A stretch of 64,000 nucleotides of DNA from Valencia hispanica. Lineage: Eukaryota; Chordata; Actinopteri; Cyprinodontiformes; Valenciidae. Numbering within the stretch: position 1 is the stretch's first letter; the number at the start of each line of letters is the position of its first letter. Both the position numbers and the translations under genes were made by a program. A model generated the notes under the pieces. It saw only the letters and a program-made list of their open reading frames with translations. It ran no database searches and had not been told where the DNA came from. Where the stretch lies: the NCBI GenBank assembly GCA_963556495.2, contig OY747723.1, positions 11,564,501 through 11,628,500 on the forward strand. Reading direction: 5' to 3'. Positions 45,165 to 57,951 of this stretch are shown here, in pieces.

Positions 45165-46000
45165 CAGAACATCTCACTAGGAAGGAATCCAGGAGGCATG
45201 CTAATCAGATGCCCGAGCCACCTCAATTGGCTCCTCTGGATGTGCGGGAGTAGCAGCTCTACTTCGAGCTCCTCCTGGATGACCAACCTTCTCATCTCTA
45301 AGCAAGAGCCCAGACACCCAGGAGACAAAACTCATTTTGCTGCTTGTATCTGCGATCTCGTTCTTTTGGTCACTATCCAAAGCTCAGGAGCATTGATGAG
45401 GGTAGCAACGTAGATCGGTCGGTAAATCGAGAGCTTCGCCTTTTGGCTCATCACTCTTTTCACCACAACAGCTCTCGCATCACTGCAGACGGAGCACAAA
45501 TCCACCAATCAATCTCTTGCTTCATTTTCCTCTCATTTGAAAACAAGACACCAAGATATTTCAACTCCTCCACTTGAGGCATGACCACTTCCTAAACTTG
45601 GAGAATGTACTCTACCATTTTCTAATTCATGACCATTGTCTCGGATTTGGAAGGGCAGATCTTCATCCTGGTTGTTACACATTCAGCTGTAAAACGGCTC
45701 CAGCGAAGGCTGGAGATCATGTCCTGATAAAGCGAACAGGACCAGGCCTCCAAAATGGATTCCCTCAACACCTTGGCTGTGCATAGAAATCCTGTCCATT
45801 AAAGTTATGAACAGAATCAGTGACAAAGGACAACCTTGGCGGAGAACAACTCTCACTGGAAAAGAGTCTGACTTACTGCAGGCAATGCAGACCAAGCTCT
45901 GACACCAAACGTAGAGGGACCTAACAGCCCAACCCATTAAAAGCAATAAAAAAAGGGTAAAACATCCAGGGAGGTGGGTATTTTTTATAGGCACTCTAAT
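45165..46000 (-). mobile_element. APE-type LINE 3' fragment
   Basis: The minus strand carries SQLRWLGHLISMPPGFLPSE and RQGCPLSLILFITLMDRIS, the same family as at 5072-7314. Frameshifted and missing the 5' part. Confidence 0.75.
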
Positions 46001-46164
46001 CGATGAACCTTAAGGAAAAGGAGGAAAATAAAACCGATTCTGTGCACATAACAGCAAACATAATCGTTTAGATCAACCACACATTCTAATGTTTCACAAT
46101 CTTATATTGCTTACCCCTGCTAAAGTGTTTACATTAGATATTTTTTCTTAAGTAGTTCAGCAGA

Positions 46165-47640
46165 GTTTTTTTTTTTAAGTTTACATAAACTCAAGGTCCA
46201 ATTAATTTTGGACTGTTAATGATCCATTTAAACTTTTTAGTGCAGTGGATAAAACCTATAAATACATTTACAGCTAATACTTTAAATGTCCAGCAGCAAG
46301 TTGCACCTCACACACATGCTTTTTAAAACCATCACCAAGCTACTGACATAACTCAATAATAAGGACAAATGTCAGATTTGTCTTATGTCAGTATTATTAA
46401 TGTTTTCAAAATCAGAAGTATACATACATAACGATTACCATCTCTTTAAACAATGAGAGCCCAAATGATGATGTCTTGGCTTTGGAAACCTCTGACAGAT
46501 TTGAGTTAATTGGAGGCATAACTGTGGATGTGTTTTTTTAGGCCACACCTGGAATACACTGCTTTCTTGCTTGAGATGATGATAAAGTCAAAAGAAATCA
46601 TGCAAGATATCAGGAAGAGAACTGTGGAGCTGCACATTTCTGGTTCATCCTTGGGAACAATTTCCAGATGATCATCTGTTCAAACTATACACAAGAATCG
46701 ATATGATGGGAATGTCCAACCATCTTACCACTCAGGAAAGAGACTGGTTGTGTGTTTCAGAAATTAACATGTCAGAGTCTGAAATGGGCACATCGACCCA
46801 AGAACAAAAGCCAGAGACCTTGTGGAGATGCTGGCTGAAGCTGGTAAGAGAGTGTCATTATTCACAGTGAAATGCGTCCTGTACCGATAAGCGCTGAAAG
46901 ACTATTTAGTGAAAAGGATGCCATTACTCCAAAGGAAACCTTAAAAAGCTGGGGAGACATGGCCTGTGGTCTGATGAAACTAAGATGGAACTGTTTGGCC
47001 TTAATAACCATCGTTACATTTGGAGGAAAAGGTGGATGCTTGTAAGACTGGGAACACGATCCCAACTGTAAAGTATGAGGGTGGTAGCATCATGTTGTGG
47101 GACTGTTTAGCTTCAAGAGGAAATTATGCATTTCCTAAGATAAATGGCATCACGAGGAATGAACATTACGTGGCAATATTGAAGCAACATCTAAACACAT
47201 CATCCAGAAAGTAAAGCTTGGGCACAAAAGGGTGTTCCAAATGGACAATGATCCTAAGCATTCAGCCCAAATGGCTTAAGGACAACAAAGTCAGTGTTTA
47301 GGCATGGGCATCACAAAACCCTGACCTAAATTCTACAGAGAATTTGCTGGCAGATCTGAAAAGAAGTGTGCAAGCGAGACAAACCTCAAACATCAGTTGG
47401 TTACACCAGTTGTGTCGGAGGATTGGGCCAGAATTCCAGCTAACCATTGTGAGAACCTTGTGGAAGAAAACCCAAATCGTTTGACCCAAGTCAAACAGTT
47501 CAATTCTACCAAATACTGAGGAAACTTCTGATTTTGAATTTATTAATAAACAAATCTCTGACATATTCTTTCTCTCATTATAGTGCCATTATCATTATCA
47601 GATAAAAATAATGTAGGTAATTTTAACTGACCTAAAATAA
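46165..47640 (+). mobile_element. degraded full-length Tc1-like element
   Basis: It starts AAGTTTACATAAACTC, then on the plus strand holds decayed transposase pieces: GAAACTAAGATGGAACTGTT (ETKMELF), NTIPTVKYEGGSIMLWDCLA and CAAATGGACAATGATCC (QMDNDP). The third catalytic region follows in decayed form. About 1.45 kb, a normal size for the family, with many frameshifts. Confidence 0.75.
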
Positions 47641-48248
47641 GATAAAGTTAGGTCTGATTTAACCTCAGTAAATTAAGTGCCAGCACTGTGGAATTTAGCT
47701 TGACTGTTGTTGTCTGTGCAATTAAATCAGAGTGTGACCCTAATATGACCCTAACATGGGTTTCTTTTTCAGAACATTGTTGCTAATCAAGGCACCTACG
47801 AAACTGATAACACTGTGACTTTAAAATCGGTTAAAGTAATGATCATAAAGCGTCCTTTTTCATACAAATGTAAAGTAGTTATTATCGACTGAGGTGAATT
47901 GAATGATGAGAGTTCACATCCCCCAGGTTTACTGCTTGCTATAACACGTTTCTGCTTCAAACATCATAAATACACACGTGTCATGAAACTATCAGGATCT
48001 AATGCCACTCTGAAACCAAAACCATTAAGGATGAAGATGAGAGTAAAGTTTAACTTCATTAACTTAGTAATACATTTGTCATCATTAAAGATCGATTAAT
48101 TTGGTATTTTTGTGTTAGATGTTCTTGGTCTTATTAACAGAAATAAATAAATCTAAGTTTTTATTGATTTAACTTTTGATAAAGTTTGAAATTCTACATG
48201 TTTTCACAGTTTTAACCCAGTGTGACAGACAAAAATTACTATTATTTA

Positions 48249-48751
48249 CAGGTGCATCTTGATAAATTAGAATATCATCCAAATATTTATTACAGCTAAT
48301 GAAAACCCCTTAAATCTGTTTAATACATATTATTCATCAGGTCATTGCTAAAGATGTATGTATGCAAATGCTACGTATTATAGAAAGTTGAGTTGAAGGC
48401 AAAAACTGTGGTAGAAAAATGGGTAACAAAATGGAGAGAATGTGCACTGAAGAACATTGAAGGGTTTGTTCCACTAGTAGCTGGAGTATCTTTAAATGTT
48501 ACCATACAAAAATATATTCTGGACAGGGGTCAGAACGTTGCCATTCTTTGTTTTAACTTAACATTGAACCAGAAATGGATTCAGATGAGGTCAGTTTACT
48601 CAATTTTGTGTGTTCATTTGCTATAAACCATAATCGTTGAAATTACAGTACTAAATTCTTGAAATATATTAGAAAATATACATTTTAAATTTAATTTAAA
48701 TTACTGTAAATTAACTTTTCAATGATGTTCGGATTTATTGAGATGCACCTG
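48249..48751. mobile_element. TA-flanked mariner-type MITE, 503 bp
   Basis: The termini CAGGTGCATCT and AGATGCACCTG are exact inverted repeats, flanked by TA at 48247-48248 and 48752-48753. The inside has no transposase. Confidence 0.85.
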
Positions 48752-48753
48752 TA

Positions 48754-51700
48754 TTAATGGATCAGTACCAAAGGCCCAAACAAATTCAGGCCCGTAGCAC
48801 ACTAGAGCATAGTTGCTTGCACTATATTTCTATAACAGCATTTGGTCACTATGTGCATGTTTATGAGAACCCTGTGTCTTGGTGAGTGACAATAAAAGAG
48901 CAGAACAGATGCTGATGATGAAACCATTTGCCAGCAAACCACATCAGCACAGTTCTGTAGTTTAAATACAAATAGCTATTACAATCATGCATTCTTCAGA
49001 ATATATCTTTATAAATAAGTATCTTAAACTTGAGTTTAGGATCTCAGGAAAAGCAAAGTTGCTTTCAGAAAAGGAAACGTGTGAAAACGTTTAAGTTCCA
49101 ACTCTCATCATCTGACCAGTTTTGCTCTTTTTTAGACAACTTGGACTGACAACCCACTTGGGCTGAATTTATTTACCTCAAAACCACAGTAGGATGATGG
49201 ACAGTAGTGTGTGCTTCATGAGTGGAACAGAATGACCTAAGCCACTGATACATTATATACTATAGACTGATAACATTATACAGCCATAGACTCTAGGGCT
49301 GTATTTTGAAGAAGGCAAGTAGGTATTGTATCTTGTAATACCTTTTACATGTCTCCCTTTCTGATGACGGTTCTAAGTGGAGCACTTTTTTACGCCTTCA
49401 GTGACTGAGGCTTCGGCTTTCGAATTATTTCCCCTGTCTGTCTACATAGACTGTGGAATTAAAACATAACACCAAGGCGACGCTAGTAAGAGGTTGGCTT
49501 TAACATCAAAATGAGAAATATGAAAATCGTGAGCATAGCTAAAACAATGCCAAGCTAACAATTCTCCCAAAACAGTTGCGGTTACCTGTGGTTTTCCTTG
49601 TCACCAATTAGTGACAAAGAACTTCAGGATAAAGTGGTACAGTTATGTTAATGCCTAGAAAAGAAGCATTGTTACTGTCACTACAAGCTCTGAAAACTTC
49701 CAGATATCCAGTCCATATAGAATTAAAAAAAGTCCTCTTTGATATATATATTTTTTCTTTTTTAAATCTGGGGCAAGATGTCCAAATACATAAAAATAAT
49801 TGCCTTCAGGTTTGAGTTTATCACTTTCCTTCCCAAAATTTGCTATAGATCTTGCCTGATGACCGCAACCCTGCAAAGGATACTATCAGGGGGTGCGTAA
49901 ACTGAATTGAATTGATTTTTAAACAGTGACAGAAACATCTGAAGGTCATCGGCATTTTGACAGATTGCGATTCCCACCCCTGACGCCTGACGCGCGGACA
50001 TTTTCAACTTTACGCACAGTTCATGTTACTAATCAATCAAAAAAAGTTTCCCATTAGAGCATCTGAATATCATCTCAGACCGGGACACTGAAACCAAAGC
50101 ATCTTGCGAGTTCAGAGCGTGTTAAAGAGTTACGGAAGCATGGAGCGCATCTGTGAATGCAACGTACACAGACAGCTGCAGCCTAACTATTGATGCAGAA
50201 GGAGCACATGTGGCGATTTCCTCCCACTAAAGTGATCAGAAAAGCTGCCATTCAGAGTCTTGCAGAATTCTGATCACAGAGAAATGTTACCTGATTTCAA
50301 AACTTTGGCTCCAGTGTGGAAACAAAGCACAGAGTTAGCCTCTTTAGCACAGTTTAGCTCCATGCCGAGCATTCAGACAGGTGAAATGTTCATAATCAAT
50401 ACAAGTGGGTTATTAATTTACTCAATGTGTGATGGCATGATGTGGATGGAATCTTCAGATTGTATCTTGGAATGTACAGTTTGTTTACAGAATTACCCGT
50501 TCGTATATCTTTATCAAGTATTTAAACAAGGTTGTCAATGGTGTAATTTTACTTTTTTGGTGATTAACTATATAAGGACTAAAGTTTTATACATTGTAGC
50601 TTTTCAGTTCTCTTTGGTCAAGGGTATATGGGGTGAGTGATTGGAACTTGCAGTCTCTGCCTTCTTCTCAGCGGACCGCACCGTGGTCCGACAAAAACGC
50701 GCCGCTGCCGTAACGCACCGTAGACGCATCTGGTGTAAACTGGGTGAAGAAGTCAGGGAAAAGTTGGTTTGGTTTTGTTCTAAAGTGACAAAATCCTTCA
50801 ATAGGCAACAGCAGAGACACTATGCTATTATAAATCATTAAGGGCATATGATCACCACTCACACCTGTGATCTGTAGCCTGCATCTAAGCTTTCTTTACT
50901 CCTGATTACATGAGATAAAGATAGGTAATACAACTCAAGTAATAGTCTAATTCAAATCTCTTTACAGTGCGAGTCCAAGTCAAGACTCGAGTCTGTTTGT
51001 CACCAAAATGCGACTCAAGTGCAGGTTCAAAACTCAAGTCACTAACTTAGAAACTGGGTATTTCTACACTAAACAAAGGGTCTTTAAAGCAGATTTTTAG
51101 ATTCAATTAACTTTCATAAAATTTGTGAAACACACAAAAAATATTTTTTTGCTATTAGGACCAAATTAGAATTAGAAACATAACTGCAATATATCCACTA
51201 GTCTAACGTGGATTTGAAAATGTTAAGATTTGGATTACAATTTTTTTTATGACTTTAAAAAAAACTGTCCACAAAATGTTTTTTTTTTTTTTACTCAAAA
51301 TATTGCAAGTCTTGTGAACACTCAAAATCATGTATGGCCTTGCTTCGTGACCTGAATGTATCGCTACATACTTTGACTTTGGTGACTGCTAAAACTGGTC
51401 ATATTTTCTCCAATTGCAAAAATAGAATATTCATTTTTTTTCTTACTCCAAATACACTAAAAAATACCTGGATCCTTCAACAGAGCTGTAACAATAGCTA
51501 AATTCTGTCCTTAAGGCATAACCATCAGAGAATGTCTTTAAACTTAAATGTATTACCTAAATATATTGTTGGGGCTTTAGGAAATATTGATCAATTCATT
51601 AACTGGGAGCTTTCTAGCACTGTCCCTCTAATATTGTGATTATGGTTTAATGCTAACTCCTTGAATATATGCTTTGCAACAACTGAATCAAAAGAACCTT

Positions 51701-54045
51701 CAATTCATTAATACAGAAGTTTAAACAAGACTGTGGTCACACTCTGTAGCCACACAATCTTGATGACTCAAATGAAACACACACATCTTCCTTAAAAGTT
51801 ATTGTCCAAGTATCCTCAAGCAGTCTATTTCGGTAACAAATATCTGCAGCAGTACTTCTCACAGGGTTCCTACACAGTAAGATTTCATACTTTTCCTGAC
51901 AAATTCTCATAGTGTGAGGTCAATTGTAGCCTTTTTGTAGAGTATAAATATGCAATTTCCGTTTGAATTAATGGCAGACATTTCTAAAGTAGTCATATGT
52001 GGAAGCTGAAACAAATAGACCTGGAAGTATGCATACATGGAGAGATGCAACTCTCTATTCTGGGAATACAATATTTCCAAACCGTCTCTTTTCCATACTT
52101 ATCCAGACCTGAGAAATTACATCCTACACAGTGCAGGAACCCTGATCTCAGTAGCAGCATATGCAGAGATGCCTTTTACTTTGTGGTTTTGGTTTCTTTG
52201 AATAAATACATCAGAAAATACACGAAATCTTTCCATTCAGTTGGGTTTTGGTCCAAGTACTCTACAAAATCCCACACACAGTGATGTGGTGAATGGTTGT
52301 ATGTTTGTGTCTCACAAAAAAAAAAGCATACATCTTCTGTCATTGGAGGATCAGCAAACTGCCAGTGATGTGATCAGAGGAGGGGAGGGCATGCACGACA
52401 CAAAGCCAGACACAGTTACCATTGAGAATGAGACATGTGAATGCCTCACAGGTACACGCAGACATGTAAATAAGAATGATAGCAAAGAAACACAAAAAAA
52501 GCAAATTGGAAGTTCGTTATTTAAAGGGAGATAACTAATGCTCTTACAGTAATGGCTTGATATCAATTTGTGGATTGTTTTTGAAAACACAATTTCTATC
52601 TTTTTTTGAAGGCTTTTATTGCCTATATTTGAGTTTTCTATAACAAGCAATATTTCTTGTGACCTATTATTAGTTGAGGATAGATTAATAATTTCGTATT
52701 TTTCTGTTAAAGCATGCTGCAGAACACCCTTGGTTTTAAAGCTCTGGTGTTTTCCAGTGAACTATGGTATAAAATAACATGAAAAGTAAATTCTTACAAT
52801 CCCAAACTTTTTAAGCTTTAGTCTTATTCTTTGTTTTTTGTTAGAAAGTAGTTTCCTTAAGATGAGCTTCAAATTCCATTTATCACTCAACACTATGCTG
52901 GAGCTGTACCTGGGTCAGGATTCTGATAATGTATTTTTTATTTATTGCATGTCATTACCCTCAAAAATAAAACTTTGAGTAGACATAGCTCAGGGGAAGA
53001 AGTTGGGTACGTGACATAATCGGCTAAATAAAGTCCAAATATTAGTGAACATCTGTTTTATGACCATTTCATGTTAGCCATACATTGTCATTGTTTAGGC
53101 TATATACAAAACCCTAAATAAAGACAATAACCATATAAAACAAAATCCAAAAATGTCCAGTGACAAAATTGTGGCGGAATTTTCGCAAATAAGAAAGAAC
53201 AATGATTGGCCAACATAAAATAGCCATAAAACATCTCTATAGAGATCAACGCAGTAAAGAATAACCTAATCAGAGAACATTGAGCTCACGGAGTATAATA
53301 TTGTTTAGGCTAAATTTGAATACAACATGTGGGTTAAACAAAGTAACTAAGTAAAGAGAATAACTGGCAGTATGAAAAGCCATTAAATAGATGTACATGG
53401 TGTACAATCAAAATGCCTAGTGGCCTCAGAAGTTGGAAAACTGCTGAAATCTACAAACCAAGTTGAACACCAGTAAGCCATCAGGAATTAACAATTGTTC
53501 TGCTCACTGACTAGGCTTGCTAGTATAGGAATAGAAGCTAGAAATGTGTAGGGCTGTAACTTTATTTTTACCATAGTAATAAAAACTACCAATTTAAAAA
53601 CTACCAGTGTACAGACATAAGGTACATACCACACAGAGTAAGACTCAATTTACCAGAAAATCAAATAATCCCTTAAGATTTCTTAAAGACAGTTTCTTTT
53701 TATCCGCAGCGCACATATGTTGGATTTTGATTTTAAACTTTGATTTTAAAGTTTTGGGGGCATGGCAGGAATTTGAACTTTTGACTTAGTCGTTACTAAC
53801 TAGTATTTTATGTGATTTAAGATTAAATCTTTTAGTGAATACATGATAGTAACTCTACACTGGAACACAACAGAACATGACTCTAAAGGACCTATGGTTT
53901 TCAAGCTTTTTTTAAACTTTAGTATCATGCTTTCAATGAAAACACACTGATTTTTAAAAGGTTAAAGAGTTAGTATTCGGAACTTATCTCAATAGTAACT
54001 TTTGTTAGTATTACAGATATACAAGTACTGCCTATTGAAACTCAC
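48754..54045. other. intron 41, 5.3 kb without recognised gene
   Basis: Mostly AT-rich sequence. A stretch at 50930-51060 has AGTCAAGACTCGAGTC-like words resembling the GAGACC elements. A GC-richer patch at 50660-50740 (GCGGACCGCACCGTGGTCCG) looks like an element terminus but has no partner. T runs occur near 51280. Confidence 0.5.
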
Positions 54046-54216
54046 ACATCGTCTTTTGAAGGGCATGAACTTGCCCTCCGCCTCAACCCAGCGGGTGTTG
54101 AGCTGGAGTTGGCGGGGCTCCACTAGATTGGCGGCTCCAGCTTGTGAGAGCTGATTGGCTAAGCCCTGCACCTCCTTAAGCTCCTCCTTCTTCTTGTCGA
54201 ACTCTGAGCCAATTTC
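54046..54216 (-). CDS. dmd: dmd exon 41 (spectrin repeat 15)
   Basis: 171 bp against 183 in human, four codons fewer at the 3' end. It starts EIGSEFDKKKEELKEV and has VEPRQLQLNTRW, where human has VEPTQIQLSKRW. It ends FKRRC just before donor GTGAGT, whereas human continues FRRLNFAQI. The acceptor is AATAG. The neighbouring GTGTGA could act as a donor but would break the frame. Confidence 0.94.
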
Positions 54217-55996
54217 CTATTGGACAGAATCAACCGAAAGGTCACTAGCCATTGGCTGGGACCCGGTTGGGTTAAGCACGAAGAGGCAAATGGATGTGCT
54301 CAAAAAAAAAGACCAAAAAACACTTTTACACACAAACACCAACTCACAAAGTGACATTACGGATTAGGAAAATAATAAAATCCTTGCAGAAAAAAAGTAC
54401 ATTTATTTAGCCACTAGCACAAACTCAACACATTAAGTAAAAGAAGAAAATATCATGTTTGCCAGCATCCAACATAAAAAGAAACATAATGTAGATCCAG
54501 AAAAATGTTGATCATTACTAAAATTTTAAAACACACTCTGCCTTAAGACTTTATTTCCATAAAGAAAGTACAATTTCTGGCCAATACAGAGGGGTGAGTG
54601 CTGTATGACAGGCTCAACAGAGGCAAGAAGCTGTATGGACAGGTTAAAGAACAGATAGATGACCAGACACACAGACAGGCATTGGGAAATCTCAGTTGTG
54701 GAAATGACAGGTGAGTTTATGGCAAGCAGGTGACACTTCTGCTCAGCGAAATGTCATAGTGATCGTCTGAAAGGGAAAGACACATATACAGAGTCAGATG
54801 AAGGTGCTGAAAACTGGTGAAGTCCAAGCCTCGTCTCTCACACCGTTGCTGAATAAGATGAGCCTAAATGGATTCATCTTTGGCTAAGACTGGCAAACCT
54901 TTGATGAAAAAAAAACAACTGATTTAACAGCAAAGCATCCAAGCTTTGTTAAAGCATGCATTTAGAGAAATGATAGACATTGTTGTGAATAGCATGGACT
55001 TCATTATGTGCAAGCAATCAGTTATGAGGAAAAATGGTTGACCTCAGGTACTTAAACTCATCCCTCTTTTATATGTCTACGCCAGAACACTGCTAGTGTC
55101 AGTCTGAAGTTAGGATAAAAATTAAGCATACAGTGTAAAAACCTTCACAAATTAAAAGCATAAGCAACCGTAAAAAAAGGATTTAATTAAACTGACATTA
55201 AAGCGCAGAGAAAGTATGACGGAAAACTTAAGCAGTTTAGAAACCAGAATCTTTTAACACCTTGGAATAGCAGGTTCCTGTAACGGGTCCATGCCGACCG
55301 CACACATTTGCACATTTAGACTTGTGCAGGTGTTTGTCCTTTTCATGGCAGTTTTACTCATTTATGGGTTCCTTGGAAAGCCGCAGTATTCAACTTTTAA
55401 ACAAATTCATTTTACTGCATATCTGTTATTGTTTTCTCTCTCTCTTGCTCTTTGCCATGGGTTGTGTGTAGTATTTTATATACCAGCTAATTCCCTTTGA
55501 ATTCTTCAGTAAAGTAGTGTCATTCTTAAGTGTTTTAATGAAATTTACAGAGGCAGAGAGCAATATACATGAAATATTCAGGAAATATGTGAACAAAGAC
55601 AAAACATTGTAGATAGTCATGAGGATCTCTGCCAACTTAGATGCAACATTTTATCTAAAAGAAATTATTTTAAAAACATTTTTACTTCTAAATACTTTTT
55701 CCTCACAACTGTAGTTTTATAAAGACTTAGTCCAAAAGCTGAAGAAGAGTAGAATCAAAAGAAATAGGCAAAGAAAACAGCTTTATACTTTTGATATATC
55801 TTTGAATCAGTGATAAAATGTTAAAGAAATATGGGACAGAACAGGTGAGAAGAAACGTTAGAAGAAGAACCAATCTCAGTGTGAAGCTTTAGGGATAAAA
55901 GAAAAGCATTGTGAAGAACAAACATCTATAAAGTGTGAAGGATTAATCCTTGAAGGGTGTGGAATTATGTGTGTATGATTCTAAACATGCTTTCAC
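54217..55996. other. intron 40, nothing recognised
   Basis: 1780 bp of AT-rich sequence. No exon, RNA gene or clear mobile element was seen. Confidence 0.55.
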
Positions 55997-56149
55997 CTTG
56001 ACCCGCTCTCCCTCAGGAGGGTCAGGAAGTTGGTCCACACTGCGCTGGATGTCGTCCAACCAGGCCATTAGGTCGTGGGATTTCCTTCTGTACTGGTACC
56101 ACTGGGGAGCAATGGCCAGAGCCTTCCTATTCCTCAGGATACGCAGGTC
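55997..56149 (-). CDS. dmd: dmd exon 40 (spectrin repeats 14/15)
   Basis: 153 bp, 51 codons, the human length. It starts DLRILRNRKALAIAPQWYQY, close to human DLRSQRRKKALEISHQWYQY, and continues HDLMAWLDDI. The acceptor is GTGTAG and the donor GTGAAA. Confidence 0.97.
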
Positions 56150-57339
56150 CTACACACAAAACAATGCAGGCTAAGGGTTTCAACACAGTCTTCGCATTAG
56201 TAACAGTGCTGCTAACCTTTATGCAACTCCTGCAACACAAATAATTCCTTACGATGAAAAACTACAACTCAAACTGCTGAAAGACTTTTAATTGAAAGGC
56301 CTCTCAGAGGTTTGAAAGATAGGAGTCTTTTCCTGAAACCTTCTTTAAAAGAGCCATTTTTCAGTGGTACTAACCTCAAGGGTCCCTTCTACTTTGATTA
56401 GAGTTGTCACACTAACCATCAATAACCTTGAGCAAATCGCTTCAGCTTAAGGCAAACTTTAATAGTCATCCATATGGGCCTACAGTGACTGATCAGGGAC
56501 TCAAAGACCAGGAGCGGATAGAGGTACCAGCACCATATCAGAGGGTAGCCTTTGGTATAAGTCTCTCACTTTGGTAAACACCAGCGACTCCCGACAATTG
56601 ATTTTATTTACAGCAGCTGTCTGCACTTGCAAGCAATTCCTGAAAGTTGAGTTGCCAGGAGGGCACAAGTAGCGGTACTATGCCGAAAAGGTGTTTCGTT
56701 ACGACTGCTATAAAGAAAAGAATTCACTTTGAGAAATATACCTTTAGTGAAGAATACTCATAAAAAAGCTGGTTAGTCCTTGGCTGTAAAAAGCTACCAG
56801 GGTTATTTATTCTAGTTACATCTAGTTTAGGAAGTTTAGGAAGTCTAGTTTACAATTTCCAAACCTTGGAAAAAACACACATGGCAATAAAAAATCCCGG
56901 ATAGAACAGTTTTGTTCCAACAGTGTGTTGTGTGAGGGTTCAAAATCTCGCTGTGTGAACCAGGCCTTACAAAAAACATCTCTAAGTTCTGGTAAAGTAG
57001 CATTTAAGTTCTGGGAGAGAACCCAGCAATTTCTGGGAAAGGAAAGGGGGAAAGTACCTTTAGAAAGGATGTAGAAGGGTACAGTAAGCTACAAAAAGTG
57101 ATTCCAAACTTCCAGTAAATATAAGCTGTGTACACGGACAGAACCTGCTAAATTCTGTGAAATAATCTCCAAAGTCCAGTAAATTAACTTCAATGTCAAG
57201 AGAAAGAACAGCCAAGTTCTATGAAAGTTCCATGCAAGTGCTTCATAATTTTGGAAAGTATTCTGAAAAGGTACAGGTGTTATCATTTGGCTCTAAAAAA
57301 GTCTCAGTTGAGTATGTAATGCTTTAAGGTGTGTGTTAC
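56150..57339. other. intron 39, nothing recognised
   Basis: 1190 bp. Repeated short words around GGAAAG and GTTCTGGGA near 56980-57060 are not organised into an array. Confidence 0.55.
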
Positions 57340-57474
57340 CTTTACAGCATTGTATTTGCTGTTGAGCTGGTTGTGTTTCAGTCTTATCTGCTCTCGCTTG
57401 TCTCGATCTGGGGCTCTCTTTTGTAGGTTCTCTCCTTTCAACAGCAACTCTTGCACCGCACCCTCCTCGCAATT
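57340..57474 (-). CDS. dmd: dmd exon 39 (spectrin repeat 14)
   Basis: 135 bp against 138 in human, one codon fewer. VQELLLKGENLQKRAPDRDK matches human VKELLQRGDNLQQRITDERK, and the exon ends KYNAVK (human KHNALK). The acceptor is GTGTAG and the donor GTAACA. Intron 38 is 80 bp. Confidence 0.95.
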
Positions 57475-57554
57475 CTACACACAGTCACATGTTGCCTTTA
57501 AACATGCACATACAACAGATTGGAGAAGTGTTCCTCTGAGTGAAAGACAGGAAC

Positions 57555-57677
57555 CTTGTCCTCCTGGAAGTCCTCTTCCTTTAGGTTCTCCCCCTGTTTG
57601 GCTTCCTCCTCCAGCAGCTCAAGCCAGACCCGTACTTCGCTATGGTACTGTTCAAGCTCCCTGGCTGATGCGGCCGT
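57555..57677 (-). CDS. dmd: dmd exon 38 (start of spectrin repeat 14)
   Basis: 123 bp, 41 codons, the human length. ARELEQYHSEV and QGENLKEEDF match human KELEQFNSDI and QGVNLKEEDF. The acceptor is CTACAG. The donor GTTCCT is a poor match to consensus and could allow regulated or inefficient splicing. Confidence 0.94.
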
Positions 57678-57780
57678 CTGTAGAAGCAGATTTAGTGAGC
57701 TTGAAGTAAAATCAGTTGACACAAACATTGCTGGAAATCCTTTAACACAGTGGTGCTTTTTAAAAATCTATAGTCCCTAC

Positions 57781-57951
57781 CAAACCATGGTTTATCCGTT
57801 GAGAGATGATGTCAAATCTCTGGTTGAGGTGCTCCATTCTGGGTCCTACTTGGGCCTGACAGTTCTCTCCCCTCGTGGACATCAGCTCTTGTGCCAATTC
57901 TCTCACCTCCTCCATCTTTCCTGTGGTCAACTCCACCTCTGCACGCAACAC
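57781..57951 (-). CDS. dmd: dmd exon 37 (spectrin repeat 13)
   Basis: 171 bp, 57 codons, the human length. The end HLNQRFDIISQRINHGL corresponds to human ELNHRFAAISHRIKTGK. STRGENC matches human ANRGDHC. The acceptor is CTGCAG and the donor GTAGGG. Confidence 0.95.
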
